From: Membranipora membranacea
Taxonomy: Eukaryota > Bryozoa > Gymnolaemata > Cheilostomatida > Membraniporidae
Assembly (NCBI GenBank): GCA_914767715.1
Contig: OU612069.1
Span: 7,378,001 to 7,442,000 of the forward strand
Length of the DNA stretch: 64,000 nucleotides
Direction of reading: 5' to 3'
The notes beneath the pieces are model-generated. The model had not been told where the DNA came from. It did not search any database and saw only the letters and a list, made by a program, of their open reading frames with translations. Below, piece by piece: positions 49,501 through 60,400 of this stretch. The translations under genes and the position numbers were made by a program. Every line of letters starts with the position of its first letter. Position 1 is the first letter of the stretch.

Positions 49501-52500
49501 ATTTACACACCATGTAATACTTGAAAAATTTGTATGCAATACGTTGTTACAATGTTCACCGTTTGCTGGGTTTTTGACCTTCATTTTTAACAAGAAGTCA
49601 AACAGTTTTTAGGTTATGGAATATAGGGATCACAAAAATTCTCAGTGATCAATATATTATTGGCATTTATAAACTTGGATTGTCAGCATTGTGATAGGTA
49701 AACTATAAAAAAAAATCCCTTTACTTTTATATCTACTGGTAGGTACATATAACAATTGTCTTAAACAAACTGCTCACATGGATTTGTAAATAAAAGGCAA
49801 TATCTCCTTGTCTAGCATACTCTGCAAGTCATCATCGAAAAGGTAATAAAACTGCCAACACAGGTCTCCAAAATTTAAATTCACACTTCCGCTTTTGAAT
49901 TTTACTAATCGCAGTCACGTAGATATGTTGGTGGTTGGTTGTTTGGCTGATCTAAATACAACAGCTTTATTTTCAGTTTTAACGCTTTGTATATTTGGTA
50001 TTTATTACAGGTCATTGCCATCATCTTAAGGGCAAATCCGCCACCTGTACTATTTAAATATTTACAAACATATTCAACTGTCAACAAATAGTCCATTGAA
50101 ATAATGAAAGTGAAAGATTTGAAAGAGTTCCAAAAAAGTTGCCACCTCTATAAATGGGGTGCAATCATAGACTTGATTATAAACCTAGACATGACACTAT
50201 ATGGATATTGAGGCACTGAGGGACTTAATTGTGGGCAACGTAAGGTCATTGGAAGGTGTATAAGCAATGATGCTATCGTTGATTTTCTGCCTACAATCCA
50301 GATTTTTTGTTCATAACTCAATCAATTTTGATCGGATTTTGAGATTGAAAATTACAATAGGTTTAGCAGCTTATCTCATTTACGCCAAAAAAAGATTTGG
50401 AACTCAGTGACTTGTTACCCCACAAATTTGATATACATAAAGAAAGTCTTTTGTTCTGCTATAAAAAATCCACAAGAAATTTAGAAGAATAGAAGCAAAA
50501 GACAGTGGATATTCTAGTTTGTATCAACTGTTGTGTCTTTTGATTGAAAGCCCAGCAGTTTTGAATTTGAAACCCTATACTAAAATTAAATGTAAATGCT
50601 AATTTCATGTATCCAATTTGGCACTCTAATCGATTCCACACCGAGATATGGAAACATAGTGATTTTGAGATAGAATTACAATGGGCAAAAAATGTTGCTA
50701 AACTGAACTAATACTAAGCAAAAGTAATGGATACAAATCCATGCAGCAGCAGTGAATTTTTGTCAATTGTAACTTCAATAACATCCGAAAATTAATAAGT
50801 GTTATTATAAATACACACAATTAAATTTTATTTTGATTCTGCAAGGTTTTGGTAGCTTTGGTCTTAGCCTTGTATGATAGGTATAAAGTTTCCTTAGCAA
50901 AACTTTTCAAATTGATGGTAATCCAGAGCAGCAGCATTTCACTCAGGATGGCAGCATTAGAGCTGCAATAATTCAATATCCATCAGTTTCCTCTACTCTT
51001 TTTTTTCTATGATACTTTTGAATTTCTTGCCACAAGCTGGTATTGCTGGTATGTCGGGTAGATTCAGTAGTGAATTCACCTAGGGGACTTGACCCTACCA
51101 ATTTTCAGCGTGTCAATTTTGAAAAACCTCTTGTTTTTAATAACCAGGTGCCCAGAGGGCCTCATTGTGAGATTAGTTGGAATAATGAATGGATTACGCT
51201 GGTTTACTTGGTGCAATAACCAATTACCATGATTCTCCCCTTTGACTGCCCTTAAGAGAGGATTGCATCATGATATTCCTGTGACACAGAATAGATGTCT
51301 TTCATATGTTTATGCCTACAATCTGAGCAAATAACTATAGCCAACGACACTAGGCACTGATTTTCTTCATCCTTGATTTGGGTTCACCAATCTACACATA
51401 TTTAAAATCGAGAGCAATAAAACGATGGTCATTTATAAAAGACTCAGGCAATCAAATTTGAGTCCATAATTGCAAACAATTTGATATGGTCTTCTAATAT
51501 ATAGCTAATCTGCAGGAGTGAACTCCCACTGCAAGAGCCATTGAATATTCTCAGAGTAACCTCATTTATTGAACCCACCATACACAGACCATTTATAAGA
51601 AAGTTTATAAAGGAACATTACACTGGACACTTTTCTGTGTAAATACCTAGAGATAATAATCAGCCTTCACTCTATTGTTTCTTGGGGGATTAGGCATGAC
51701 ATCCATTGTAAATTTAATGTAAATGAAATTATCCTAAGAAGACAGGAGACACCTATACTTGTTTAGGTGAACAAACTCAGAGTAGTTCTCACAAGATGAT
51801 GTCTCAATAACAAAAACAAACCAAGGTGAAATCAACAAGCGGGGTTTTTGGTTATGGTTAATCTATCACATTTGGCCTATTTTAAAACTGGCAATTTTGT
51901 ATTTAAGTGTTAGCAGCTGAGAAGAAATGTGTTTCCCTGATCTGACAAAACACTAGAGTCTAGAAGTTTTGAAATATTACAACATATTGCAGTGGTATTG
52001 TTGTGTGCGCCGCTGTGCGATGGTTGAGATCAATGCTTGGATGCTGCTTGAATTTGCTACTCTGTACCATATAAGCCACTGAGAAGCAGAAATAAGATCA
52101 AGTTGATAACAAGATGCTGCTGTTTGTAAAGTAAATTTGAAACTAGATCGATCGATTTGATTGAGTTATTTATGGACATGAAACCTGAATTGTTGACAGC
52201 AAGTAAATGATAATATAATTGCTTACTACACCTTCCAATGACGTTGCGTTGCCCCCAATTGAGTGCCTCACTTCAGCTATATGTAGTGTCCTGTCTAGGT
52301 TTATAATTAAGTCTATTGGTGCAATTGATTATGATACAAATAATAATATAAATTTGTTACCATATTTCAATTAAGGCGAAATGATCTAGTATTTACACTA
52401 AAATATACAGCTTTAGAGTGTCACGATACACAAATTAGTAATATTTTCTTCAAAACTTATCCGTGATAATTTATAATAATTTAGTTGGGGGACAAAAAGC

Positions 52501-55500
52501 CATGCTGCTAGATATTTTGTTATCACTCTCACATACAAATGTTCTGCAAATAAGTGTAGGTGTACTCTGTATCTATACCAGTAGGGGATGATCTAATGAA
52601 ATCATTTGCCAAACAATCAAGTAGGCCTATTGAGATTATCAATCTCGGAATATTTTTCCATAAAGTAAGTGTTATTAGTATAATTACCTAACTATGGATT
52701 TAATTACTTCATTATAAGAATAATATGGAATCTTCAAGTGGGAGATGTCGGATTGAAGTCAACAAAAGTATTTTGATATAGAGAAACATATTATAGTGAT
52801 ATGGTATGGAATGTTTTTAGCAATAGTAGGGCCTTCGGTTAGAAGATGTGTCTTTGCCCATTTAAGCCTGCATTACAAGACTAAAATCCATTTTTTACAG
52901 CACAATTGGAGCAATTTAATTAGTTAGAAGATACTTCCTAATTTAGCTATATGTTGGTGTAGACTTGTGAAACAGATAGTGGTGTGAACTTGATCAGTGC
53001 TGTCAAAAAAATGAGTTTCCTATGGTATTCATCGTATATATGTAGCAAATTGGTACATATCGAATTTAATTATTTTCAATAACTTGGACGATGAGCCTGT
53101 CTGCTAACATGTTTGACAAGCAACAAAACAGATAAGGTGGTAACAACAGTAATTATTTTGTCTTTTTGTAATGTGACAGTGATTATTTTATCTTTTTGTT
53201 TTTGTAAATACTCTTGAGAGAGAATCTGATTTAGTTCATCAAATTAACAAAGTGTAGCGGCACATCTGACAGTTCAATGATTCGATGAAAAATCAAAATG
53301 TGTTGAGACCTTTAGTCGCTGTTGATTTTTATTATTAAGCACTCACCACCAGGTAAGTGGCTGACAGGATACCCGACCGTCAGCCTCTGTCCATGGGGAC
53401 ACAGTTGGGGGGACAACCTGTACTGGACCCGTATAGACGGAAGGGCAACTTGTTTTAATGGACAGACCAATTTTGCTGAACAGGCATGAGCGGATAGTCA
53501 AAACGGAATGCCAAACTTCTTCAGCTTGATCCCAAGCCTTTACCGACTGGCCCCTAGTGAATTTACATTGTTGCTAGCATGGTGCCTAGTTGACATTATG
53601 CTGAGAACAGCTTAAATTAAGAGATTGTATGTGCCAGTTAAAAGTCTTCATCCACAAGAAGAGATGTTAGAGCCTGTGTAAAATTGCACAGGATAGTGAA
53701 TGATGACAGGAGCACATCTGAGAGCTAAAAATCCCTACTGGTTAGATAGACCTAACCTGAGCAACCCTGATTATCACAAGAGACATTATTTTAAGTGACT
53801 TAGATTTATATATGTTTATAATTTTAGCAATCTGAGAAGTTGTGCCCATTTCATATTTTCTTAAAAGTTAGTAATTGATAGATCATTGAACTGAGGCAGT
53901 TCTTGACATTTGACGGGACAACCTGTACTGAAAAGGCATAAGCAGATGAAAAACTTGTTTTAGTGGACAGACAGTTTTAGCTGGACGGATATACCAAATT
54001 GAATGGCCAATATTTTTTTCAGCTCAATGACCTCCTCCCACTTGCTCTAAATTAAATGACATTGGCGGCAAAGCAATTTTGGACTGATCATTTTAACAAT
54101 TCACCCGGGAAAGAGGTATGTGTTGGGTATACCATGAATTGGCTACTTTTTTTATAGAAACAGAGGGGCAACAACAAATAACATAGTACACCACCTGTAT
54201 TATTGAACCTTATCGGAACAGACCTAAATAGACCTAGATGAACATGCATGCAATGGCTGGTTTATGCCAAAAAGTAAATATTAAAAAACCGCTCAATTCA
54301 TCCTTATATTAACTAATATGGCACTTATATGTTCTTCTTGTGACTTGCCTTTTAAGACAATAATAGGGGAATGAGTGACAAAACAGCAGACTGATCAGTT
54401 AAAACATTCCTCCATCTCTAGCTCACATTTTGTGAGACTCACTTCTTTTTGCAATCATTGATTTAAGTTTCATATATTGCCAATGCAACGTCTATCGAAC
54501 CAAGTCACAATTTATTAAAGCAGTCTTTTTGAAACCAGTCTTTGATTTGGCCAAACACTTATTTTCTCTTGACATACTCATTTGAGAACAAACCACTGCA
54601 GCCTGTCTAGCAATCCTGTATAAGGAGAGGAATTTGTGACACTGTTGAGATAGTTGAATACTAGATGCATAAAAATGACAAAAAGAGAGGGTAATGTTAA
54701 CTTTAAAATGTCCAGTTTTGTCTTTTCTCTTAACATGAGAGCTCCAATTCAGTGTTAATCAATGAAACTTAATAGATGAGCAATTTTGAATTGTGTGCAT
54801 GATAAATATTGCTAATATTGTTAAATTGTTAATATTGAATCGTAATATAATTGCATATGTATGTGCTTTAATTTTCCTTGCGCCTAATTAAATCACTGAT
54901 GCACCAACTAAAATATTTGCACTTAAAACCGGAGTTCCCAATTTTATGTTTTCCTCAAAGGAAAGTTAGTGTAATGGGGTCCTGAACTCTTTTAGCGCCG
55001 CTGTAGGGAAGCGCATCTTGCTTACTCAAAGGTACTACTGTTGCAAGCATCTGATTTGAAACTCAATCATTAATTGCTCACTAAAAATATAGACTTAATT
55101 TGTAAACATAAATGCTTAATTATTTCAATTTATCAATCCATAGTGACATTTCACTCAATCCATAAAAAACGTGGAATATTCACTAGCCTGGTATAATTTT
55201 GATGCATTGATAGTCGACGCATCAAAGACAGATGTTATGAAAGTCTCCTATTTTGATTTTGAGTTGATTTCTTTAACTAATTTTTTGTCCTCAATCATTC
55301 TGACAAATTTAAATATTTTGAAGTAATTTTTGATAAAAATATGAGTTTCAAATCCAATGTCAATGTCAATGCTGACCCTTTTTATGAGACAAAAATTGAC
55401 TGCAAATATAATTTGATATTTATTATATTATATAATATAATATATATATCATTAAAATAAAGCAAAACCATAATATTTCAGCTTCGAATTTTGAATGTTA

Positions 55501-56130
55501 TATAAATCCAACCTGAAAATATTGATTCGGAATACAAAATATATATTTTATGTTATTGTTATACAAAACAATTCTATATTTAGTACAATCATTTAATATA
55601 TATATGGAATTTTTACAAAACAAACTTAGCTGTATATTCATGACACCTTCCTTCCTGATACAGAAATTCATTGTGATTGATAAGGTTTTTTTATAATTTA
55701 ATGTATTATTATTCAATTTTAATTGTATTAAAAATCAAGATTTTCCGATACCTTTTTTATATCAGCATAAAGGTCAGATTTATGGATTTCCGAATATAAA
55801 TATCAATTGAAGTTAGCAGAAACCGAGGAGTTTTTACAGCAAGATGTCTCATCTGCTTCCTTTATGGCTGATGTAAAACTTTGCAAAAGTATGGTCTCAT
55901 CTGTAAATAATGAAGGGAAATTACTCAGAAAAACACAACCCTATTGTACAAAAGGTCCGATATATTACTGTTGCAAGCATCTGACCCACCTGTCTGGAAG
56001 GCTGGTCAAGCCACAGCTCCAAGCCACTATACTCTTCAATGATTGAATTTCCCCCAATTTTGCAGGTAATGTCTGTAGATCCTCATTCCCAGTAACATCT
56101 AACGACTCCAGTCCTGGCAGATTGCAGATG
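28444..56130 (-). CDS. LRR-Roc-COR-caspase fusion gene (gene-level entry; 5' end beyond window)
   Basis: Twelve visible exons in transcript order: 56,130-55,990; 47,543-47,403; 33,252-31,331; 31,176-31,102; 31,032-30,833; 30,634-30,473; 30,408-30,364; 30,265-30,028; 29,800-29,624; 29,367-29,258; 28,989-28,758; 28,526-28,444. Every junction keeps phase, giving about 1,175 codons to a stop. Domain order: LRRs, Roc GTPase (P-loop GKTKAGKTS, G3 DLGGHE, G4 THGD), COR with a CSHC/CPC cysteine cluster, a Pro/Gln/acidic linker, then a caspase domain with SHG and QACAG and a small subunit. LRR-Roc-COR modules are nucleotide-switched scaffolds (the Roco family, which includes LRRK and DAPK proteins); caspases cleave after aspartate in apoptosis and inflammation. 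The fusion implies that LRR sensing and GTP state control protease activation, which is inference. The introns separating Roc-COR from caspase are short (about 55-200 nt), and I saw no polyadenylation signal between them, which argues against two genes. Confidence 0.88.
28758..28989 (-). CDS. Roco-caspase exon: end of caspase small subunit
   Basis: Acceptor aaaattgcag, donor gtaagc; phase 0 to phase 1. VRESVTRYGVERTD is followed by an Ala-rich insert, then MPKTVCTFTNLRKLYLLPG. The latter matches the typical caspase C-terminal pattern (mp-x-sTLrk-lyl-P). Confidence 0.85.
29258..29367 (-). CDS. Roco-caspase exon: caspase small-subunit core
   Basis: Acceptor tttctattgtag, donor gtaagt; phase 1 to phase 0. 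Encodes FAAPRNPGVGSPFIRALVAT and continues to HDVVSLAEI. It matches the substrate-groove segment of caspases (S-x-RN-x3-GS-x-FI-x-x-L) followed by the helix before the last strand. The Arg of the RNP stretch sits where caspases carry the S1/S3-contact arginine. Confidence 0.88.
29624..29800 (-). CDS. Roco-caspase exon: inter-subunit linker and start of small subunit
   Basis: Acceptor ttcaaaaag, donor gtgagt; phase 1 to phase 1. Completes QACAGS, then a T/S-rich linker with several Asp residues (NDFEVDNDTQDISVSD), suitable for Asp-directed autoprocessing. It ends with SDMIIMQSSFD, the small-subunit strand pattern (aD-lia-ST-xGy). Confidence 0.85.
30028..30265 (-). CDS. Roco-caspase exon: catalytic His and Cys of the caspase large subunit
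   Basis: Acceptor tttttttttactag, donor gtaagt; phase 0 to phase 1. Contains GAFVLVLTSHGDEGCIIGSD with the catalytic histidine in SHG, and RGRPKIVIIQACAG with the catalytic cysteine in QACAG. Caspases usually read QACRG, but QACxG is the family rule. All residues needed for a cysteine-histidine dyad are present, so an active protease is likely. Confidence 0.92.
30364..30408 (-). CDS. Roco-caspase 45-nt microexon in the large subunit
   Basis: Acceptor gaccag (weak pyrimidine tract), donor gtaact; phase 0 on both sides. Encodes ALESSLLDNIRPRSR. It fills the helix between the TYTA motif and the strand leading to SHG. It could be skipped in frame, which would probably disrupt the fold. Confidence 0.65.
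30473..30634 (-). CDS. Roco-caspase exon: start of caspase large subunit
   Basis: Acceptor ctgattattttcag, donor gtaagc; phase 0 on both sides. Encodes YQMTECRGRALIVSNDYNQ, then RSGSEHDYQNIKCMLDKLGF. It matches the caspase opening (Y-x-M...RG-alIInn-F...R-x-G...D...l...l-lGF). Confidence 0.88.
30833..31032 (-). CDS. Roco-caspase exon: Pro/Gln/acidic linker
   Basis: Acceptor gaaaacag, donor gtttat; phase 1 to phase 0. Encodes a disordered link rich in N, P, D, Q and E (KPDPPPVLTADDPGQSIPEI). It contains TADD and acidic-Asp sites that could be caspase cleavage points releasing the protease from the Roco scaffold (inference). Confidence 0.75.
31102..31176 (-). CDS. Roco-caspase exon: short helical link after COR
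   Basis: Acceptor tttcaaacag, donor gtcagt; phase 1 to phase 1; 75 nt. Encodes LKISEEGVRILDDYIRREE, a charged helix directly after the COR C-terminus. Confidence 0.78.
31331..33252 (-). CDS. Roco-caspase exon: last LRR, Roc GTPase and COR domain
   Basis: Acceptor tttttcatgcag, donor gtaagt; phase 2 to phase 1; about 640 codons. Residues 1-45 (exon numbering) are one to two LRRs (LTKLEGLHISGNRSLSSIPE). Roc domain about 75-280: P-loop GKTKAGKTS (81-89), G3 DLGGHE (135-140), G4 THGD (204-207, cf. THLD in LRRK2). COR about 300-640, including an SSFFSMTCFID region, many aromatic residues and a winged-helix-like centre. Near the C-terminus YCSHCLL (31,502-31,516) and CPCD (about 31,375-31,390) form a possible zinc-binding cluster. 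P-loop Lys and Thr are intact, so nucleotide binding is expected. Confidence 0.93.
33253..33680. other. Start of the giant LRR intron
   Basis: Directly upstream of the Roc exon on its coding strand. A plus-strand open frame (about 33,368-33,545, ending at a consensus gtgagt donor) is present but unsupported; it could be chance or a gene fragment. Confidence 0.35.
33680..34135. repeat. Segmental duplicate R1, copy 1
   Basis: Closely matches about 63,085-63,550 (offset about 29.4 kb) including a poly-G tract and the run cagtatgcagt-aatttattactttg. Part of it also occurs at 47,705-47,830. Confidence 0.85.
34083..36720. repeat. Segmental duplicate R2, copy 1
   Basis: Collinear with about 47,935-50,600; part (35.44-35.86 kb) also with 42,575-43,010. 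Many indels and substitutions, no conserved coding frame (for example, the frame from 36,229 is broken in the sister copy). Confidence 0.85.
36204..38815. repeat. Unit bounded by about 185-bp inverted repeats, copy 1
   Basis: The left arm (36,204-36,390; attataaacctagac, then cactatatgg and cgatcaattttgatcgg) recurs inverted at 38,640-38,815. The interior has no transposase-like frame. The same arms bound 50,175-52,309. It may be an old non-autonomous transposon or foldback element carried along by the duplications. Confidence 0.7.
36730..39660. repeat. Segmental duplicate R3, copy 1
   Basis: Collinear blocks recur at about 43,003-45,120, 50,870-53,140 and 57,480-59,180. Marker strings shared by the copies include gtgcccagagggcctcattg, gaacccaccatac and gagcctgtctgccaacatg. 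Confidence 0.85.
40490..41270. repeat. Segmental duplicate R4, copy 1
   Basis: Matches 60,520-60,900 and, for its second half, 61,880-62,215 (taagcctgcatgac, gagcc-gcctgcca). Confidence 0.8.
41430..42540. repeat. Segmental duplicate R5, copies 1 and 2
   Basis: Two consecutive diverged copies of a block also found at about 45,125-45,945, 53,330-54,660, 59,380-60,260 and 62,270-62,830. Shared strings include gacaacctgtactgga-like, ttgaatggccaat and gggaaagaggtatgtgtt. Confidence 0.75.
42575..45120. repeat. Segmental duplicates R2 (partial) and R3, copy 2
   Basis: An abbreviated version of 35.4-39.6 kb, with internal deletions that remove most of the inverted-repeat-bounded unit (both arms missing or truncated). 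Confidence 0.75.
45125..45945. repeat. Segmental duplicate R5, copy 3 (5' flank of the LINE insertion)
   Basis: Runs collinearly with 53.35-54.67 kb, with gaps, up to ctagatgca at 45,949, where the LINE fragment interrupts it. Confidence 0.75.
45950..46556 (+). mobile_element. 5'-truncated LINE insertion (RT C-terminal end and 3' tail)
   Basis: An uninterrupted frame of about 158 codons (stop 46,425-46,427) starts with FTYLGTIITNKLDFTLNT and ends with LNQLPSGRYQ, RAKCF and YLNSVFQK. It matches the end of non-LTR retrotransposon ORF2 in L2/CR1-like lineages (YLG; Y-x-SFIES; LPSGR; final ai-x-LN). The catalytic palm and the endonuclease are missing, so it is inactive. The 3' UTR is about 130 nt and ends in short acat repeats. 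The empty site is seen in the sister duplicates at 54,661, 62,830 and 60,262, where ctagatgca- or tgca-like sequence runs straight into taaaaatgaca. The intact frame suggests a fairly recent insertion. Confidence 0.85.
46557..47402. repeat. Segmental duplicate R6, copy 1
   Basis: Collinear with 54,666-55,260 and partly with 60,265-60,480 and 63,690-63,850. It contains a relic string (caagcatctgactcac at about 46,947) matching the intron side of the LRR exon donor. Confidence 0.75.
47403..47543 (-). CDS. Roco-caspase LRR exon, copy 1 (two LRRs)
   Basis: Acceptor ccaccacag, donor gtgagt; 141 nt, phase 2 on both sides. Encodes ICKLPRLESLEVGVNWGLQT, LPARLGEIQSLKSIDA and CGLTGLPD: two 23-25-residue leucine-rich repeats. 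It splices in phase to the Roc exon (AG plus C gives Ser, leading into LGQLTKLEGL) across an intron of about 14 kb, and accepts the upstream LRR exon. Confidence 0.88.
47705..50600. repeat. Segmental duplicates R1 (partial) and R2, second copy
   Basis: Collinear with 33.99-36.6 kb. Begins with the cttctcccaaagctgag / cactgcgctgcacagg block and continues with the full R2 series of shared strings. Confidence 0.85.
50175..52309. repeat. Unit bounded by inverted repeats, copy 2
   Basis: Left arm from gattataaacctagac at 50,175; right arm ends with ctaggtttataatt at about 52,309, its reverse complement. Shorter than copy 1 because of internal deletions. Confidence 0.65.
50870..53140. repeat. Segmental duplicate R3, copy 3
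   Basis: Collinear with 36.75-39.65 kb, with its own insertions (50.6-50.8 kb is unmatched in copy 1). Confidence 0.8.
53330..54665. repeat. Segmental duplicate R5, copy 4 (LINE empty site at its end)
   Basis: Long version of the R5 block. At 54,661-54,680 it reads directly from ctagatgca into taaaaatgaca without the LINE. Confidence 0.8.
55417..55452. repeat. A/T dinucleotide tract
   Basis: tatt-tatataatata-type simple sequence flanked by AT-rich unique sequence (55.4-55.8 kb) absent from the other R6 copy. Confidence 0.75.
55990..56130 (-). CDS. Roco-caspase LRR exon, copy 2 (two LRRs)
   Basis: Acceptor ccaccacag, donor gtgggt; 141 nt, phase 2 on both sides. Encodes ICNLPGLESLDVTGNEDLQT, LPAKLGEIQSLKSIVA and CGLTSLPD. 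Same length as copy 1, no stop or indel, and mostly substitutions at solvent-type LRR positions (VGVNWG versus VTGNED). It is the most upstream exon visible; the gene continues beyond the window. Confidence 0.85.
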
Positions 56131-56299
56131 CTGTGGTGGATAAATAACAGAATGTTAAGATACCATGCAATACTGCTTGTCAGTTGATGGAGCAAACACA
56201 ATTGAGCAACACATTCTATTATTAGGAGAAAGTTCCAGATTGATCAATTACCCATGTAAGTTGTAACTATCAGATATAGATAAATGTCTGAATTTTAAA

Positions 56300-57470
56300 T
56301 CCCATGTCAAAGACACTTTGAGAGAAAAAGTAAGTTTTTGAATGAAACCTTAGCTGCAGTCGTGTGCACAGGGTAAATAAAACCAAAGATTGAATATAAC
56401 TTTATTGCTCTAATTAATATATCTAAAAGAGTCCTAACAGTCGAGAGCAGATGTTTAAACATCATAAATCTAAATTGACTTAAACTTAGCCAAGGCAAAA
56501 GCATATCAATTTCATCATCAAGCGGTACCATTATTTATACCTTTTAACCATTTTCAAACTGACTTGAATTGGTCTCACTAGTGAACTATGGTGCCAAATT
56601 ATTTAATGACTTGCCTCTGACCATTAAGCTGTGCCCTGAGCTCAAATTATTCAAGTTAGACATAAAAATCCACCTTTTTGTGCAGAATTATTAAACTTTT
56701 CTACATCATTTTACTTGTATGTTTATTCTTCTTATTCTAAAAATTTCAACCGTAATCTCTTTATTTTTTACGTTTTGGTTTTCCTAGTAGGCCAAACACA
56801 CTTTCATTATTTATTCTTTTAAAATAAATCCTTGGTACCCATGTTATGGACCATATTCCCTTGACCTATAAATACTACCAGAATGAATATGCAATATATA
56901 TAAGTGATTATGTGAGCATTGTGTTAATTAAGGTTGTATCCCTGTTGATTAATATTACTTTTCACAGGTTTCAAGATTATATATCACAAAGCTAGAAGAT
57001 ATCCATAGATTGGTTCTCCCAAATGCAAATAATACTGATATACCTATGGCATAAAATAATTAAATTAAAAATGGCAATCAGTTGCCACAACTCTGGAAAT
57101 TGGTATTGCATATCTTTTTCAGCATATCAACAACACTCTGAATCATCAAAATCAAAAATATAGTCTGCTGTGCCTGGCCGGTGGCTTTATTTTTGTGTGC
57201 CTAATACTGTTTGCTGACAAAACACTAGAGTCTAGAAGTTTTGAAATATTACAACTTAACGCTGTGGAATTGCTTTGTGTGCCCCTGTACGAATTAATAT
57301 GGTTGAGATACAATGCTTGGATGGAGCTTGAATTTGCTACTTTGTGACAGGAATTTGCGAGATCTGGTCTCTATTATCAGTGCTAATAGTGATGATGTGT
57401 AAATTTGCTGTAAGGTATGATATGGGCAGGATACTGAAACCTGGTGGCCTGAAGTTAGGAGAGACAAGCT
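56300..57470. other. Intron sequence between duplicates
   Basis: Mostly unmatched AT-rich sequence, with short matches to other copies (56.40-56.54 kb to 39.64-39.81 kb; 57.22-57.34 kb to 51.95-52.06 kb). No supported exon. Confidence 0.5.
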
Positions 57471-57479
57471 CATAAGACT

Positions 57480-60400
57480 TGACAAGTTATCTTATAGGTA
57501 TTAAAATAATTAAGAGTGTACTGTGATCACATTTACCCCCCACCATGTGTACTAAAATGACTTAGGTAAAATTATGAATAAATCTGCCAGTCCCTGTTTT
57601 AGAATCCCAATATTTCTTTGTCATGTGGAGGGTTCTAAAATTACTGGTTCTTCTATCATACCTAGGTACCTTATATATTCCGCTTTCACAATTAAATATG
57701 GGTTCCATTTTCAGAACAGGAACATTAATCTAAGTCGGCATTCAATACTCATAGTCTGATATTATAAATGATGTCATGTTAGAAGACAAGAATACAGGTT
57801 CACATCAAATCTTCATTGTGATATGAATATTGTATCATTGCATTGTGCTGATTGTGAGGCCTCTATAGAATTCAATACTTTTCTTTGTTTCAACTTTTGG
57901 TAAACAAAAGAATCCTTTATATGCTGTGCCTGATTCTTTTCAATAGAGGATAAATATAGCATGTCAGCTTGCATCCAAAGTTTATATGAGAAAACTGAGA
58001 ATAAATTTCTAGAAATGCTGCATTAAAAGAATGGAAAACACGATAGAGTGACCCTAAATGAATCTTCTTTTAGCAACGTCACAACGAGGTCACACAAAAA
58101 AGTGGACGCTTTTAGCATTTGTGGAAGTGCATTTTAATTGAGTCATCTGGTTAATAAAAGATAATATTTTGCCAACATTTCATCACGTTGTATGAAATTC
58201 ATGATTTTTTGCATTCATTTCGTGGATTAAATAGTAATTACACTGCTAAGCCTGGACAGTAACTTTCAATCATTTTGTGATGGTTTCTGCATCAAAGTAA
58301 AAAAAATGTAGGGGGAGATGAAGAGGAAACCAAATAAGTCACTTAGAAGCAGAAATAACACCAAGTTGATAACAAGATGCTGCAATTTTGAAACTCCAAA
58401 TCCGATCAATTGAGTGCCTCATTTCAGCTATATGTAGTGTCCTGTCTAGGTTTCTAATTAAGTCTATGGGTGCAATTGATTATGTTACAAAAATTAATAG
58501 AAATTTGTTATCATATTTCAATTAAGGTGCGATAATCTAGTATGTACCCTAAAATATACAGCCTATATCTTGCTCATGAAATTGGTCACAGCTTTAGAGT
58601 GTCACAATACACAAATTAGTAATATTTACTTCTAAACTTATAACTACTGATAACTTATAATCGTTTAGTTGAGGGACGAAAAATCATGCTGCTAGATATT
58701 TTGTCATCACTCGCACATACAAATCTTCTGCAAATAAGTATAGCTATACTCTTAATATGTACAAGTAGGGGAAGATTTAATGAAGTCATTTGCCGAACAA
58801 TCAAGCAGGCCTATTGAGATTTTCAATCTTGGAATATTTTTCCATAAAGTAATTGTTATTATTATAATTACCTAACTATGGATTTAATTACTTATTTTTA
58901 TAAGAATAATACGGAATCTTCAAATGGGAGATGTGGGATGGAAGTCAACAAAATTATTTTGATATAGAAAAACATATTATTGTGATATTGATAGTAGGGC
59001 TTACGGTTAGAAGATGTGTCTTTGCCCATTTAAGCCTGCATTACCAGACTAAAATCCATTTTTTACAGCACAATTGGTGTGAACTTGATTAGTGCTGCCA
59101 AAAAAAATGAATTTACTTTGATATTCAAGAGCCTGTCTGCAAACATCTCTGACAAACAACAAAACCGATAAGGTGGTAACAACAGTAATTATTTTGTCTT
59201 TTTGTCCTGTGATGGTAATTATTTTCTCCTTTTTGTTTTTGTAAATGCTTTTGAGAGAGAAACTGCTTTAGTTCATAACATTAAGAAAGTTTAGCGGCAC
59301 ATCTGGCAGTTCAATGATTCAATGAAAAAGAAGCTGTGTTGATACCTTTAGTCGGCGTTGATTTTTATTTTTAAGCACTCACCACCAGGTAAGTGGCTGA
59401 CAGGATACCCGACCGTTAGCCTGTGTCCATGCGGACACAGTTGGGGGGACAACCTGTACTGGACCGGTATAGAAGGAAAGGCAACTTGTTTTATTGGACA
59501 GACCAATTTTGCTGAATAGGCATGGGCTGATAGTCAAAACGGAATGCCCAACTGCTTCAGCTTGATCTGAAGCCTTTACCGACTGGCCCCTAGTGAAATT
59601 ACATTATTGCTAGCAAGGTGCTTAGTTGACATTATGCTGAGAACAGCTTAAATTAAGAGATTGTATGTGCCAGTTAAAAGTCTTCATCCACAAGTAGAGA
59701 TGTTAGGGCCCGTGTAAAATTTACACAAATTTGGAGCAGTCCAGTGCTCTAAATAGCAAGATTGCTCTTGTATGATGACTGTAATGACTGAATACTTTAA
59801 AACACCACCTGTATTACTGACCCTTTTTTGAGCAGACCAGAATAGACCTAGATGAGCATGCATGCAATGACTGGTTCATGTTCTAGCTTGAATTTAAAAA
59901 ACCTATCATAGCAAGCAAGCATTTTCACTTTTACTACACGGCACTTAGACGTACTTCTTGTGTTACACTTGTTTAGACAAAGAGGGGAATAAGTGACAAT
60001 AACAGCAGGTACTCCCATTATTATGTCATAAGACTGATCAGTGTAAACATCCCTCAATCTCTAACCCACATTTGGTGATGCTCGCTTCCTTTTGCCATCA
60101 TTGTTCTAAGCCATGGATCTTGCCAATGCGACGCCCATCGAATTAAGTCACAATATATTGAAACAGTCTCGTAGAAACCAGTCTGCTCAAACACCTACTC
60201 ATTCGAGAACAAACTACTGCAGCCATTCTAGCATTCCCGTTTAAGGAGAGCGAGGTATGAAACTGCATAAAAATGACATAAAGAGGAAGCAATCGTACTT
60301 GAAAAATAGCCAGTCTTGTCTTTTCTCTTTACATGAGAGCTCCAATTCAGAATCGATCAATCAAACTTAATGTAGATGATCAATTGAAATGTGTGCATGA

